Shown: positions 43,732-52,204 of the stretch, piece after piece
Layout: each line of letters starts with the position of its first letter
Position numbering within the stretch: the stretch's first letter is position 1
NCBI GenBank assembly: GCA_018609125.1
Contig: JABAYF010000024.1
Span: 99,597-157,564, forward strand
DNA: 57,968 nucleotides
Direction of reading: 5' to 3'
Source of the DNA: Candidatus Nanopelagicales bacterium
GTDB taxonomy: Bacteria > Actinomycetota > Actinomycetes > S36-B12
Made by a program: the position numbers and the translations under genes
The notes under the pieces: model-generated
What the model was told of the DNA's origin: nothing
The model's database searches: none
What the model saw: only the letters and a program-made list of their open reading frames with translations

Positions 43732-45110
43732 CGTTGATCCACCAGGCGAACTGGCTTTTGCCGTTCATGAACCCCGGTAAGACTGGCGGTTCCCCCGGGA
43801 GCGACGATGTCAATCTCAATACCGACCCCGAGCCGATCAGACATCATCGACTGAACCTGTTGGGCATCAACGGCTTCTGGCTTTTGCACCTCACACATGA
43901 TGGTTAGCCTTTCGCCGTGCCCAGACTTTTCCCAGCGGCACACGAATTCACCGGTAAACCCGGGCACATTGGCCAGGAGCGCACCCATGGCTGACGGATA
44001 AACGTTGATGCCCTTGAGCTTGACCATATTGTCGCTGCGCCCGAGTAGCCCGTCGATGCGGCGGAAGGGCAAGCCAGCAGCATTGCTGCCACTGCGTAAC
44101 TGGGTGAGGTCATGGGTATTGAATCTGATGAGGGGCGCGAGGTCGTCCTTGGCCAGACAGGTCACGACGATATTCCCGACCCCGTTGCCAGCGTCCTTAT
44201 CGTCATCGTCAAGGACTTCAACAACATTGGCGTCTTCCCACAGGTGTAATCCGTCCCGTTCTGGACCCTCACTTGCCAGCGCCCCTGTGTCAGCAACGCC
44301 ATACCAGTTGTATGCCTTGGCTCCACCCCAGGCTTGCTCCAGCGGCTCTCGGCCACCTGCCAGCAGGTGTCCGATGATCATGCGAACGGGCAGATCCGTG
44401 CCGGGCTCAAGGCCCACATCACGCGCGGTATCGGCCAGTTTGCGCAGGTAGTCGGCAAAGCCAAGAAGCACGGTGGCACCGAATTGGTGCATTACCGCTA
44501 TCTGGCGTTCCGATCGAGTCTCAATGCCGGTGCCCGCGGACAGCAGCATGGCGTTGGTGTAACGCGTCACCGACTCGCGAACGTAGTGACCACCATTGAC
44601 CAGCCCGTGCCCATAGACACTGTGGGCAACATCGTCGGCGCCAACACCTAGCCAGCCGTAGATTCGTCCGAGGAGCGCATTTTGTACCTCGCGCCCCCAT
44701 GCTCCCCAGATGACCGGCTGTGGATTTCCGGTGGTTCCGCTCGTCGTTTGCAACACGGCCGGTCCACGCGGTCGATCTGTTCTGGTGGCCAGTGAACCAA
44801 AAGGCGGGTGCGCGGCCACGTCGGCCAGGATCATATTCTTATCAATAACGGGTAGGCGTTGTAGATCAGTCAGGCTATTGATATCGCCTTTGCTAATGCC
44901 GGCTTCGCCCCAGATGCGTTGGTAAAACGGCGTGGCCCACGCGCAGTCCATGACCGTGGTGAACCGCTGCTGCTGAAGATCCTCAAGGGTGGTGCGAGAC
45001 ATGCCCTGGTACGTGTGCAAAAACCCAGGGCCCCAGGGATATTCCTGTTGCAGTCGTTCTTGGTTTACCGCACCAGCGTAGGTGGGGATAGGTGAGGTGT
45101 CGCGACTCAT
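43728..45110 (-). CDS. Phenylacetate-CoA ligase (PaaK)-like acyl-CoA synthetase
   Basis: 460 residues, close to PaaK length. LQQQRFTTVMDCAWATPFYQRIW near the N-terminus, the P-loop LQTTSGTTGNPQPVIW at about 119-134, NWYGVADTGALASEGPE near 267 and the GRSDNMVKLKGINVYPSAM segment near 360 follow the PaaK/coenzyme F390 synthetase family. It should activate an aryl or short acyl carboxylate with ATP and CoA. No other phenylacetate genes are present, so phenylacetate is not implied. ATG at 45110 overlaps the PrpD stop (ATGA). Confidence 0.87.
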   Translation of the reverse strand: MSRDTSPIPTYAGAVNQERLQQEYPWGPGFLHTYQGMSRTTLEDLQQQRFTTVMDCAWATPFYQRIWGEAGISKGDINSLTDLQRLPVIDKNMILADVAAHPPFGSLATRTDRPRGPAVLQTTSGTTGNPQPVIWGAWGREVQNALLGRIYGWLGVGADDVAHSVYGHGLVNGGHYVRESVTRYTNAMLLSAGTGIETRSERQIAVMHQFGATVLLGFADYLRKLADTARDVGLEPGTDLPVRMIIGHLLAGGREPLEQAWGGAKAYNWYGVADTGALASEGPERDGLHLWEDANVVEVLDDDDKDAGNGVGNIVVTCLAKDDLAPLIRFNTHDLTQLRSGSNAAGLPFRRIDGLLGRSDNMVKLKGINVYPSAMGALLANVPGFTGEFVCRWEKSGHGERLTIMCEVQKPEAVDAQQVQSMMSDRLGVGIEIDIVAPGGTASLTGVHERQKPVRLVDQR

Positions 45111-46516
45111 AAAACGTCCCAGAGGTCAGCTACATCAGCAAGGTTGTCGATGTCAGAGATGATTGCGTGCAGTGCTTCTGCATAGTCCGCGCGGCCACCA
45201 ATAGCCATGGCGTCATCGAATTTCTTTCGTGATTGTTCCGGGCTCAGTGGTGATTCCGGGCTACCCAGCGACCCAGGTATGTCAGCCGTGATCGTGTCAC
45301 CGCTATTGAGGGTGATCACGATTCGTTGGGGGTTAAATGCGTTGGGGTCGGGGTTGTCGTCTGCCACGACACTGACCCGCTCGCTCCAGGCGAGTATGTC
45401 TGGATTGGTGATGCGTTCAGGCTGATAGGTGTCCATGTTAATGGTGCCGTCATCGAGTAGACAGGGCACCAGGTAGGCCAGGCACAGCCGGGCCGCGCCC
45501 ACGGGCATGTCGGCGGTGGGTCGGCGACCAACAAGTCCGCGGACCATGGACGGGACCGCGATGTCGACACGGCTGATATCTGATCGGGTGAACCCATGTG
45601 TGTGCTGCAGATCCAAGATTCCACCGAGAGCTCCGTGGGTTGCTCGACCGCTGGGAAAGGGCTTGATACCTACGCGAGTGATCTCCCAGTGCGCTGCCTT
45701 GTTGGCCGCTAATTGCCCGGGATCACCGTCGGTCTCGATGAGGTTGTAGTAACCGTAGGTGCCCTCGAGTATGAAGCGGGGGCCTTGGAACCCGGCATCA
45801 GCCAGATCAATTGCGTTCATCGCGGCACGGGCATTGAATCCCACCTGTAGCGCCAAGACCTGCGCGCCCTCGGTGTGTGGCTGCATGGTGCCCGAAATTC
45901 CGCCGTAAACGATGCCCAAAGCGGCGAGGATTTTTTCTGATGACCACCCGGCAGCGACTCCTACGCCCACAACCGCGCCCATGCCACCGTTGGTTGCCGG
46001 TCGAAAAAACCGTAGGGGGCTGTTGGTAACCACACCGAGCCCGGCTGCCATGTCAACGCCAGCGAGAATGCCGTTGACGATGTGTTGTCCACTCACGACT
46101 TCGCCGCGCCGAGTCATGGACTGCGCCCAGGCCATCACACACGGGGTCACCAGGGACATCGCATGCACGACGCCTGGCTCGTGAATGGGATCCCACTCCA
46201 GGGTGTGTACCTGGTGGGCATTGACGAAGGCAGCACCTCCGACGCCGAGGAGTGGGCCGCCGCCCCAGATAGCCGCTTCGCTCGGCCCACCCCAATGGGT
46301 AAGGAGTTCGCGGACGCGTTGGGATTCGGCTGTGGAAGCTCCGGCGATGCCTACCGCGACCGTGTCGCGCAGCAGTGCAACGGCCTGGGAGCGCACAGTG
46401 CCGGGAACTCCAGCGTCGATGGAGTCCTTGATCTGCTCAATGAAGTCATAGGCGATGGGTGATCCTGAGTTCACCGCGTGAGCACCGGTGGAGTTCGCAG
46501 CACTGTGTTCTGTCAC
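45107..46516 (-). CDS. MmgE/PrpD family protein
   Basis: 469 residues from a GTG with AAGGGA seven bases upstream. The N-terminal all-helical domain (VRSQAVALLRDTVAVGIAGAS near 40; HTLEWDPIHEPGVVHAMSLVTP near 109) and the C-terminal part (KPFPSGRATHGALGGILDL near 285) match the PrpD fold, which includes 2-methylcitrate dehydratase and cis-aconitate decarboxylase. Cluster context argues for a dehydratase or isomerase of an uncommon substrate rather than the methylcitrate cycle, since prpB and prpC are absent. First gene of the minus-strand operon running from the shared promoter at 46578-46614. Confidence 0.88.
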   Translation of the reverse strand: MTEHSAANSTGAHAVNSGSPIAYDFIEQIKDSIDAGVPGTVRSQAVALLRDTVAVGIAGASTAESQRVRELLTHWGGPSEAAIWGGGPLLGVGGAAFVNAHQVHTLEWDPIHEPGVVHAMSLVTPCVMAWAQSMTRRGEVVSGQHIVNGILAGVDMAAGLGVVTNSPLRFFRPATNGGMGAVVGVGVAAGWSSEKILAALGIVYGGISGTMQPHTEGAQVLALQVGFNARAAMNAIDLADAGFQGPRFILEGTYGYYNLIETDGDPGQLAANKAAHWEITRVGIKPFPSGRATHGALGGILDLQHTHGFTRSDISRVDIAVPSMVRGLVGRRPTADMPVGAARLCLAYLVPCLLDDGTINMDTYQPERITNPDILAWSERVSVVADDNPDPNAFNPQRIVITLNSGDTITADIPGSLGSPESPLSPEQSRKKFDDAMAIGGRADYAEALHAIISDIDNLADVADLWDVL

Positions 46517-46577
46517 TTTTTATTTCCCTTTTCGATAAATCGGCTGACATCTTTATTCATTCGTGACACCTTAAACC

Positions 46578-46614
46578 TTGCGCGATTAAATCGTCGGGCA
46601 TTTAATTGTGCCAA
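46578..46614. promoter_or_regulatory. Palindromic bidirectional promoter/operator between modules A and B
   Basis: Arms GCGCGATTAAAT (46580-46591) and ATTTAATTGTGC (46600-46611) form an inverted repeat with 10 of 12 positions matching and an 8-base spacer. Two promoters overlap it face to face: plus strand TTGCGC (46578-46583), 17 bases, TTTAAT (46601-46606); minus strand TTGGCA (46614-46609), 18 bases, TTTAAT (46590-46585). Predicted 5' leaders of about 60 bases reach both start codons. The symmetry may also serve a regulator, for which no gene is seen nearby. Confidence 0.6.
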
Positions 46615-46672
46615 CCGGTCACCCAAGCATGAGTGTGGTTGACGAGAAGCACTAATGAGTAAAGGTGGTTTC

Positions 46673-48385
46673 ATGAAGCGCAAGGCCCTGGTCGCAACCG
46701 CGGCCGTAGCGGCCCTCACCATCGCCGGTTGTTCTGGCGGTTCAAGTGATGGGTCAACAACTGGAGGAACAGCAGCGTCAAACCTGACCTATCTGGGTCT
46801 TGATGTGCCAGCGGGCCTAGATCCCGATGGCCCATCGGCATCCATTCCGGCTACTCAAATGGGTATCGCCAATCTGATGGAGCCCCTGGTGTACTACAAG
46901 GCTGGCTCAGAGAATGAAACCGGCGTTGGCCTGTTGGAGTACGGCTACGACATCGACAAATTTGAAGGCCGCCTCGCTGAGAGCGTCACCTTTGATGAGG
47001 CCACGTTGACGTGGACGTTCAATCTGCGTCAAGGCGTTACCGGTTGCGATGCAGCCACTTTTAATGCCGACGATGTGCTCTACACCTTTGCCCGTGCGAA
47101 GAGTGTCAGCGGCGCAGCGCCCATCGGCTGGTTCCTTTCCAATGTGGCCAATATCGGTGGATTCACCACCGATGTGTTTGCCGAAGACCCTGCCGTTGCA
47201 GCTGAAGCGAAAGAACTAGGCGACTGGATCACCAAGACCGATGACTTCACCGTTGTCATCAAGCAGGACGCAGCAAATAAACTGTTCCTGCCGGTGCTCA
47301 CCATCTTCGGTCTGCAGATCTATGACAAGGAAATCATGGAGGCGAACGCGACCCCGGATGATCCCTGGTCCCATGAATACGCCAACAACGTTAATGCCCC
47401 ATCTTTTGGCTCTTACTGCGTGAAGTCGTGGGAAAAGAATGCTGAAATGGTGTTGGAGTCCAACCCGGACTACTACGGCGGTGCGCCAGCACTGACTAAC
47501 GTGGTGTGGCGCAAGGTGCCTCAGTCAGCCAACCGGTTGGCCTCGGTGTCCACCGGTGCCGCTCAACTGACCGATAGCCTCACGCCTCGCGAATTTGCCA
47601 GCGTTGAAGGCAATGACGCGGTCCGCGCCTGGCGAGCTACCGGCAACCTGAACCTGTTCCTCGGCATGAACTTCCAGTCGCCGCCCTTTGACAACCTCAA
47701 GGTGCGTCAAGCCTTCGCTCTCGCTCTGAATTACGACAAGATCATTCAGGATGGGTACTTTGGCCGTGCGGTGAAATGGGAAGGTCAGATCCCCATGTCT
47801 TACCCGGGTTACTCCAAGCAGGAGCCCCAGTACGGCTACGACGTGGAGCGGGCCAAGCAGCTTCTTGCTGAATCAGGCTGGGTTGATGATGGCAGTTTGA
47901 AGCTGACCTATATCTCCGAGGCTGAGTCAACGCTCGGCCCGATCGTGACCCAGATGAAGGCGGACCTTGCCGCTATCGGGGTTGAGATTCAGCTGGACCC
48001 GATCCCTCAGACTCAGTTTGGTGATCGAGTCTTGGTGAAGCGCGATCTGCCCTTCTTCGTGAACGACAACGAGAAGCCGATCGGTGTGGATGCTGGTTAC
48101 GCAACCCTGCTGTTCTTCGTGTCTACCGCTCAGGGTGGGCTGAATAACATGGTCAACTACGAGAGCAAGGTTGTAGATGATCTGTGGGCGCAAGCTAAGA
48201 CGGATCCTTCGGTGGAGTCGCGCGATGCGCTTCTCGCCCAGGTTCAAAAGCAGCTGCAGGAGGATGTCGCGTGGGCACCGGTTGTGCAGTACGACAACCA
48301 GTGGATCTCCGCACCTGGTCTGTCCGGACTTGTGCTTCACCCGGACAATTCAGTGCACTTCAGTGATCTGGAACTAACCAACTAG
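46673..48385 (+). CDS. ABC transporter substrate-binding lipoprotein, peptide/nickel family 5 (module B)
   Basis: 570 residues from the ATG at 46673, preferred over ATG 46655 because AAAGGTGG precedes it. Signal peptide with lipobox TIAGC, lipidated cysteine at residue 20, then a serine/glycine/threonine linker. The SBP_bac_5 domain follows (TWTFNLRQGVTGCDAATFNADDVLY near 113, LKVRQAFALALNYDKIIQDGYFGRA near 342). It captures the substrate outside the membrane for the permeases encoded next. Family members bind peptides, but also opines, sugars and metals. A strong hairpin separates it from the permease genes, which may set higher expression of the binding protein. Confidence 0.93.
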   Translation: MKRKALVATAAVAALTIAGCSGGSSDGSTTGGTAASNLTYLGLDVPAGLDPDGPSASIPATQMGIANLMEPLVYYKAGSENETGVGLLEYGYDIDKFEGRLAESVTFDEATLTWTFNLRQGVTGCDAATFNADDVLYTFARAKSVSGAAPIGWFLSNVANIGGFTTDVFAEDPAVAAEAKELGDWITKTDDFTVVIKQDAANKLFLPVLTIFGLQIYDKEIMEANATPDDPWSHEYANNVNAPSFGSYCVKSWEKNAEMVLESNPDYYGGAPALTNVVWRKVPQSANRLASVSTGAAQLTDSLTPREFASVEGNDAVRAWRATGNLNLFLGMNFQSPPFDNLKVRQAFALALNYDKIIQDGYFGRAVKWEGQIPMSYPGYSKQEPQYGYDVERAKQLLAESGWVDDGSLKLTYISEAESTLGPIVTQMKADLAAIGVEIQLDPIPQTQFGDRVLVKRDLPFFVNDNEKPIGVDAGYATLLFFVSTAQGGLNNMVNYESKVVDDLWAQAKTDPSVESRDALLAQVQKQLQEDVAWAPVVQYDNQWISAPGLSGLVLHPDNSVHFSDLELTN

Positions 48386-48392
48386 TTTCAAC

Positions 48393-48433
48393 CACCGTGG
48401 CGCTCGATGTGTTCATCGTCGAGCGCCACGGTG
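48393..48433. promoter_or_regulatory. Perfect intercistronic hairpin after the binding-protein gene
   Basis: A 15-bp perfect stem pairs 48393-48407 with 48419-48433 around an 11-base loop, eight bases after the stop codon. No T-run follows, so it fits better as an mRNA-stabilising or partial-termination element that gives more binding protein than permease, as known for other ABC import operons. Confidence 0.75.
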
Positions 48434-48504
48434 CGCTGCTTTCGTAGCCACACCTGGTTCGTGTTTGAAGTCAGCGGGGAACTCAGGGAGGAGTCGCTAG
48501 CACC

Positions 48505-49509
48505 GTGGGTCGCTACGTACTCAAACGAGCTGGAGTCGGGCTACTGCAAGCCCTGGGCATTACCATCGTTGTCTTTTTCGTTATTCGGGCACTCCCGGCC
48601 GATCCAGTTGCTCGTCTGGTCGGGTTTAATTCCTCCCCTGAGGTATACAAGCAAGCGCAGGCCTCTCTTGGCCTCGACGCCAGTGTGTGGTCGCAGTTTG
48701 TTACCTACATGTCGGGTCTGTTCCGTGGTGATCTCGGAGTCTCGTGGGTCACCGGCAGTCCGATCCTGGAAGAAATTCGCTCGGCCCTTCCCATTACCCT
48801 GCAATTGATTACCCTTTCGTTCGCCCTGGCACTTTTAGTTTCCGTCCCCGTGGGTATTGCCACCGCAAAGCGTCCCGGCGGCAAACTCGATAAGGGTGTA
48901 TTCGGTTACGGCCTCTTTGCTGGCGCCCAACCTGAGTTCTGGTGGGGCCTGCTGTTCATCTTCTTCTTCTACTACTCCTGGGGCTTAGCACCGGCTCCCC
49001 TTGGCCAATATGCGCCGGGGCTTGATCCACCACCACAAATCACGGGCATGTCCCTGGTGGACTCATTGATCACCGGCAACTTCACCGCCTTTATTGATGC
49101 GGCCTGGCATCTATGGCTGCCGGTGATGACCCTGGCATTTATTGTGTCCGGCCCGATTATCAAAATGACGCGACAGAGCATGAGCCGGGTCCTGGGCAGT
49201 GAATTCATCCTGTACCAGCAGGCATCAGGCTTGCCATCAGGTCAGATCGCTCGCTCCACGATTCGTGCCAGTTTGCCCCCGGTGTTGACCCTCGCCGGAA
49301 TCCTTTTCGGTTTCCTGCTCGGTGGAGCTGTGCTGATTGAACAGGTTTTTGCATTTAACGGTCTGGGGTCCTACTCCGTGCGCGCGGTGCTGAATCTGGA
49401 CTATCCCGCCATCCAGGGCACGGTCCTCATCATCACCGTGGTGTCTTTGGTGGTTTACCTCGTCCTTGATTTACTCCTAGCCGTTATCGATCCGAGGGTG
49501 AAGAACTAA
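48505..49509 (+). CDS. ABC transporter permease, DppB type (module B)
   Basis: 334 residues from a GTG with GGGAGGAG about 11 bases upstream. The N-terminal YVLKRAGVGLLQALGITIVVFFVIRALPADP is typical of DppB/OppB; six helices follow, with the EAA-like loop YQQASGLPSGQIARSTIRASL near 234-254 that contacts the ATPase. Stop and the next start overlap (TAATG), coupling it to the second permease. Confidence 0.93.
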   Translation: MGRYVLKRAGVGLLQALGITIVVFFVIRALPADPVARLVGFNSSPEVYKQAQASLGLDASVWSQFVTYMSGLFRGDLGVSWVTGSPILEEIRSALPITLQLITLSFALALLVSVPVGIATAKRPGGKLDKGVFGYGLFAGAQPEFWWGLLFIFFFYYSWGLAPAPLGQYAPGLDPPPQITGMSLVDSLITGNFTAFIDAAWHLWLPVMTLAFIVSGPIIKMTRQSMSRVLGSEFILYQQASGLPSGQIARSTIRASLPPVLTLAGILFGFLLGGAVLIEQVFAFNGLGSYSVRAVLNLDYPAIQGTVLIITVVSLVVYLVLDLLLAVIDPRVKN

Positions 49510-50390
49510 TGACTATTCCCCAGGCCCCACCGGTCGAAGGTGAGCACCCGTTAGAGAACCTCGCCAACGAAAAGCTGAAGACGAAGCGTTGGTTTCATGA
49601 TCCACTGCTCGTAGTCGGCATTGTTATCGTTGGTGTCGCAATTTTCCTAGCCGCTTTCGGTGAAGCGATCGCTCCATATGACCCGACGGTTCCGGTGGGT
49701 CCACCAAGCGTCCCGCCCTCGAGTGCACACTGGTTTGGCACTGATACCTCAGGTCTCGATGTGTTTAGTCGCGTGATTTCTGCTCCACGCATCGATGTGA
49801 CGCTGGCCGTGAGCGCTGCCCTTCTGTCCGGCATTTTTGGCACCCTGATTGGCCTGATGGCCGGTTTCTATCGCGGGGTTTTCTCATCGCTGGTGATGCG
49901 CATCTCTGACGTGCTACAAGCGTTCCCCGTCTTCATTTTGGCCATGGTCTTGGTGGCACTATCGGGTCGCAACCTGACGAACCTCATCTTTGCCCTCACG
50001 TTCTTGTACACGCCTATCTTCATTCGGCTCACGCGAGCCGAGGTCTTGACGCAGCGGGAACGTTCCTATGTGGAGGCAGCACGGGCAGCGGGGAACTCTG
50101 ATTTTAAGATTGCGCTCAAGCACGTTCTACCCAATTCCCTGACACCGTCGCTGATTCAGCTTTCTGTCACCGTGGGCTTTGGCATTTTGCTCACCGCGGG
50201 CCTGTCTTTCGTTGGCGCAGGTGTTCGACCACCAAACCCTGAATGGGGTTTGATGATCGCTAATAGCGCCCCGCAATTGGTGCTGGGTGAGTGGTGGACG
50301 TCGTTGTTCCCTGGTATCGCGGTGTCCCTGACCGTTGTTGGCTTCGCCGCGCTCAGTAATGCGATCGAACGACGGGTGGCCACCTCATGA
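49509..50390 (+). CDS. ABC transporter permease, DppC type (module B)
   Basis: 293 residues. The DppC/OppC N-terminal extension is present (HDPLLVVGIVIVGVAIFLAAFGEAIAPYDP), then HWFGTDTSGLDVFSRVISAPR near 75 and the EAA loop SYVEAARAAGNSDFKIALKHVLPN near 183. It forms the channel with the DppB-like protein. Its stop overlaps the ATPase start (ATGA). Confidence 0.93.
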   Translation: MTIPQAPPVEGEHPLENLANEKLKTKRWFHDPLLVVGIVIVGVAIFLAAFGEAIAPYDPTVPVGPPSVPPSSAHWFGTDTSGLDVFSRVISAPRIDVTLAVSAALLSGIFGTLIGLMAGFYRGVFSSLVMRISDVLQAFPVFILAMVLVALSGRNLTNLIFALTFLYTPIFIRLTRAEVLTQRERSYVEAARAAGNSDFKIALKHVLPNSLTPSLIQLSVTVGFGILLTAGLSFVGAGVRPPNPEWGLMIANSAPQLVLGEWWTSLFPGIAVSLTVVGFAALSNAIERRVATS

Positions 50391-52198
50391 CCGCCACCAT
50401 TTTGAAGACCACCGGACTCAACGTGGTCTACCCAACGCCGACGGGTCAGTTTAAGGCGGTCAATGATGTTGACCTGGAACTTCGCTCGGGTGAGATTGTG
50501 GGCCTCATTGGTGAGAGTGGCTCGGGCAAGACCTCCCTGGCCCTTGGTCTCCTAGCGCTGGCGCGGCATCCGGGAAAAGTATCCGGTCATATTGATTTTC
50601 AGGGCAGGGATCTACTGTCGCTGGACACTGATGAACTGCGCGAGATTCGTGGGCGCTCCATTGGGCTGATTACCCAGAAGCCTCGCCAATCACTCAATCC
50701 GTTTCAAAATGTGGGTACCCAAATCGGCCGGGTCTATCGCGCGCACGTGAAGGCGTCCAAGAGCGAGGCTAACGACCACGCAATCGAACTACTGGAAAAC
50801 GTGGGCATCAACGACGCACCTCGCCGCATTCGAGCCTATCCACATGAGCTTTCCGGCGGTATGGCACAGCGGGCCCTGATCTCGATGGCGCTCAGCGCTC
50901 AGCCGGAACTGCTTGTTGCTGATGAACCCACCAGTGGTCTCGACGTGACCATTCAGGCCCAGTTCCTTGACCGCATGTGGAAGCGAGCAGAAGAAACCGG
51001 TACCGCAGTTCTTTTGGTGACGCAAGACCTTGGCATTGTTGCCAACTATTGCGATCGCGTGTTGGTCATTGAAAATGGCAGGCTTGTGGAAGATGCCCCC
51101 ACTCGAGACTTCTTCGCAAACCCTCGAGATGCCTATAGCAAGCGGGTACTCGCCCTTGCCGGTGAACGAGCAGTCGCCGAAACTGCTGATGCGGGAGCAA
51201 CCACGGCAGAACCATTGCTTCGCATTGAGAATCTGCGCAAAACATTCAAGCTTGACGACGGGAAGATTCTCAGTGCTGTATCTGATGTGAGCCTTACCGT
51301 CATGCAGGGTCAGTCATTGGGGCTGGTTGGTGAGAGTGGGAGCGGTAAGACTACGGTTGGCCGGCTCATCTTGCGACTCCTTGACGCCGACGAGGGCAGC
51401 ATCTGGTTCCGCGACACCGAGTTGACGTCGATGAAGACGCGAGAGTTTCGTGACTTCAGATCCAAGATTCAGGTTGTGTTCCAGGACCCATTCGACTCTT
51501 TGAACCCGCGCTGGTCGGTGGAGAAGGCGATCGCTGAACCCATCGACCTGCACATGAAAATGTCGAAGGATGAGAAGCGACTTCGGATCACCGAACTGCT
51601 CGAACAGGTGGGACTTCCCGAAAGTATTCGTACGGTGAAGCCTGCCGGGTTGAGTGCCGGCCAGCAGCAGCGCGTGTGTTTGGCGCGAGCACTGTCAACG
51701 AACCCTGACTTCCTGGTGCTTGACGAACCCACATCGGCACTTCCACCGGTGGCGCGGGTGGAAATGATCGCATTACTTAAGGATCTGCGCGAACGCCTGG
51801 GCTTGTCCTTCATCTTCATCTCCCACGATCTGAGCACCGTTCGGGAGCTATGCCAAGACGTTGCCGTGATGTACCTATCACAAATTGTAGAAATGGGTCC
51901 AACATCGAAAGTCTTCGCCCATCCTGAGCATCCCTATACGCAGGCGCTGCTGGACTCAGTGCTCTTCCACGATCCCCTATCGCGGCGAGTGGATCGGGAA
52001 CATCGTGGCGCGTTGGTTGGTGAGATCCCAAGCCCGGTTGACCTGCCCAAGGGCTGTTACCTAGCCGGTCGTTGTCCCTTCGCCGAAGAAAAGTGCAGGC
52101 AAGAGCCGCAGCTCTTGGAATTTACTGAGCCGGGGCACCTCGTTCGCTGCTGGAAGGCTGTCGGTGGAGTATTGAACGTGGTTGATTCCGAGGCGTGA
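50387..52198 (+). CDS. Fused double ATPase of the peptide-type ABC importer (DppD-DppF fusion)
   Basis: 603 residues with two ABC domains and a C-terminal oligopeptide/dipeptide extension holding cysteines (GCYLAGRCPFAEEKC near 560). Domain 1: Walker A GESGSGKTS near 42, signature LSGGMAQRA near 156, Walker B LLVADEPTSGLD near 175, but the switch histidine is glutamine (VTQDLGIVANYCD near 209). Domain 2: Walker A GESGSGKTT near 310, signature LSAGQQQRV near 422, D-loop changed to SALPP, histidine intact (ISHDLSTV near 478). One ATP site may therefore be weak. Last gene of the transporter, followed seven bases later by a GMC dehydrogenase on the same strand. Confidence 0.92.
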   Translation: MTATILKTTGLNVVYPTPTGQFKAVNDVDLELRSGEIVGLIGESGSGKTSLALGLLALARHPGKVSGHIDFQGRDLLSLDTDELREIRGRSIGLITQKPRQSLNPFQNVGTQIGRVYRAHVKASKSEANDHAIELLENVGINDAPRRIRAYPHELSGGMAQRALISMALSAQPELLVADEPTSGLDVTIQAQFLDRMWKRAEETGTAVLLVTQDLGIVANYCDRVLVIENGRLVEDAPTRDFFANPRDAYSKRVLALAGERAVAETADAGATTAEPLLRIENLRKTFKLDDGKILSAVSDVSLTVMQGQSLGLVGESGSGKTTVGRLILRLLDADEGSIWFRDTELTSMKTREFRDFRSKIQVVFQDPFDSLNPRWSVEKAIAEPIDLHMKMSKDEKRLRITELLEQVGLPESIRTVKPAGLSAGQQQRVCLARALSTNPDFLVLDEPTSALPPVARVEMIALLKDLRERLGLSFIFISHDLSTVRELCQDVAVMYLSQIVEMGPTSKVFAHPEHPYTQALLDSVLFHDPLSRRVDREHRGALVGEIPSPVDLPKGCYLAGRCPFAEEKCRQEPQLLEFTEPGHLVRCWKAVGGVLNVVDSEA

Positions 52199-52204
52199 AT
52201 CAGC

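Noticed and set aside
43728-45110. Phenylacetate degradation locus
   Set aside because: The ligase alone resembles PaaK; no paa oxygenase or thiolase genes are present.
45107-46516. Methylcitrate cycle gene
   Set aside because: Methylcitrate synthase and lyase are absent; the MmgE/PrpD family has several other activities.
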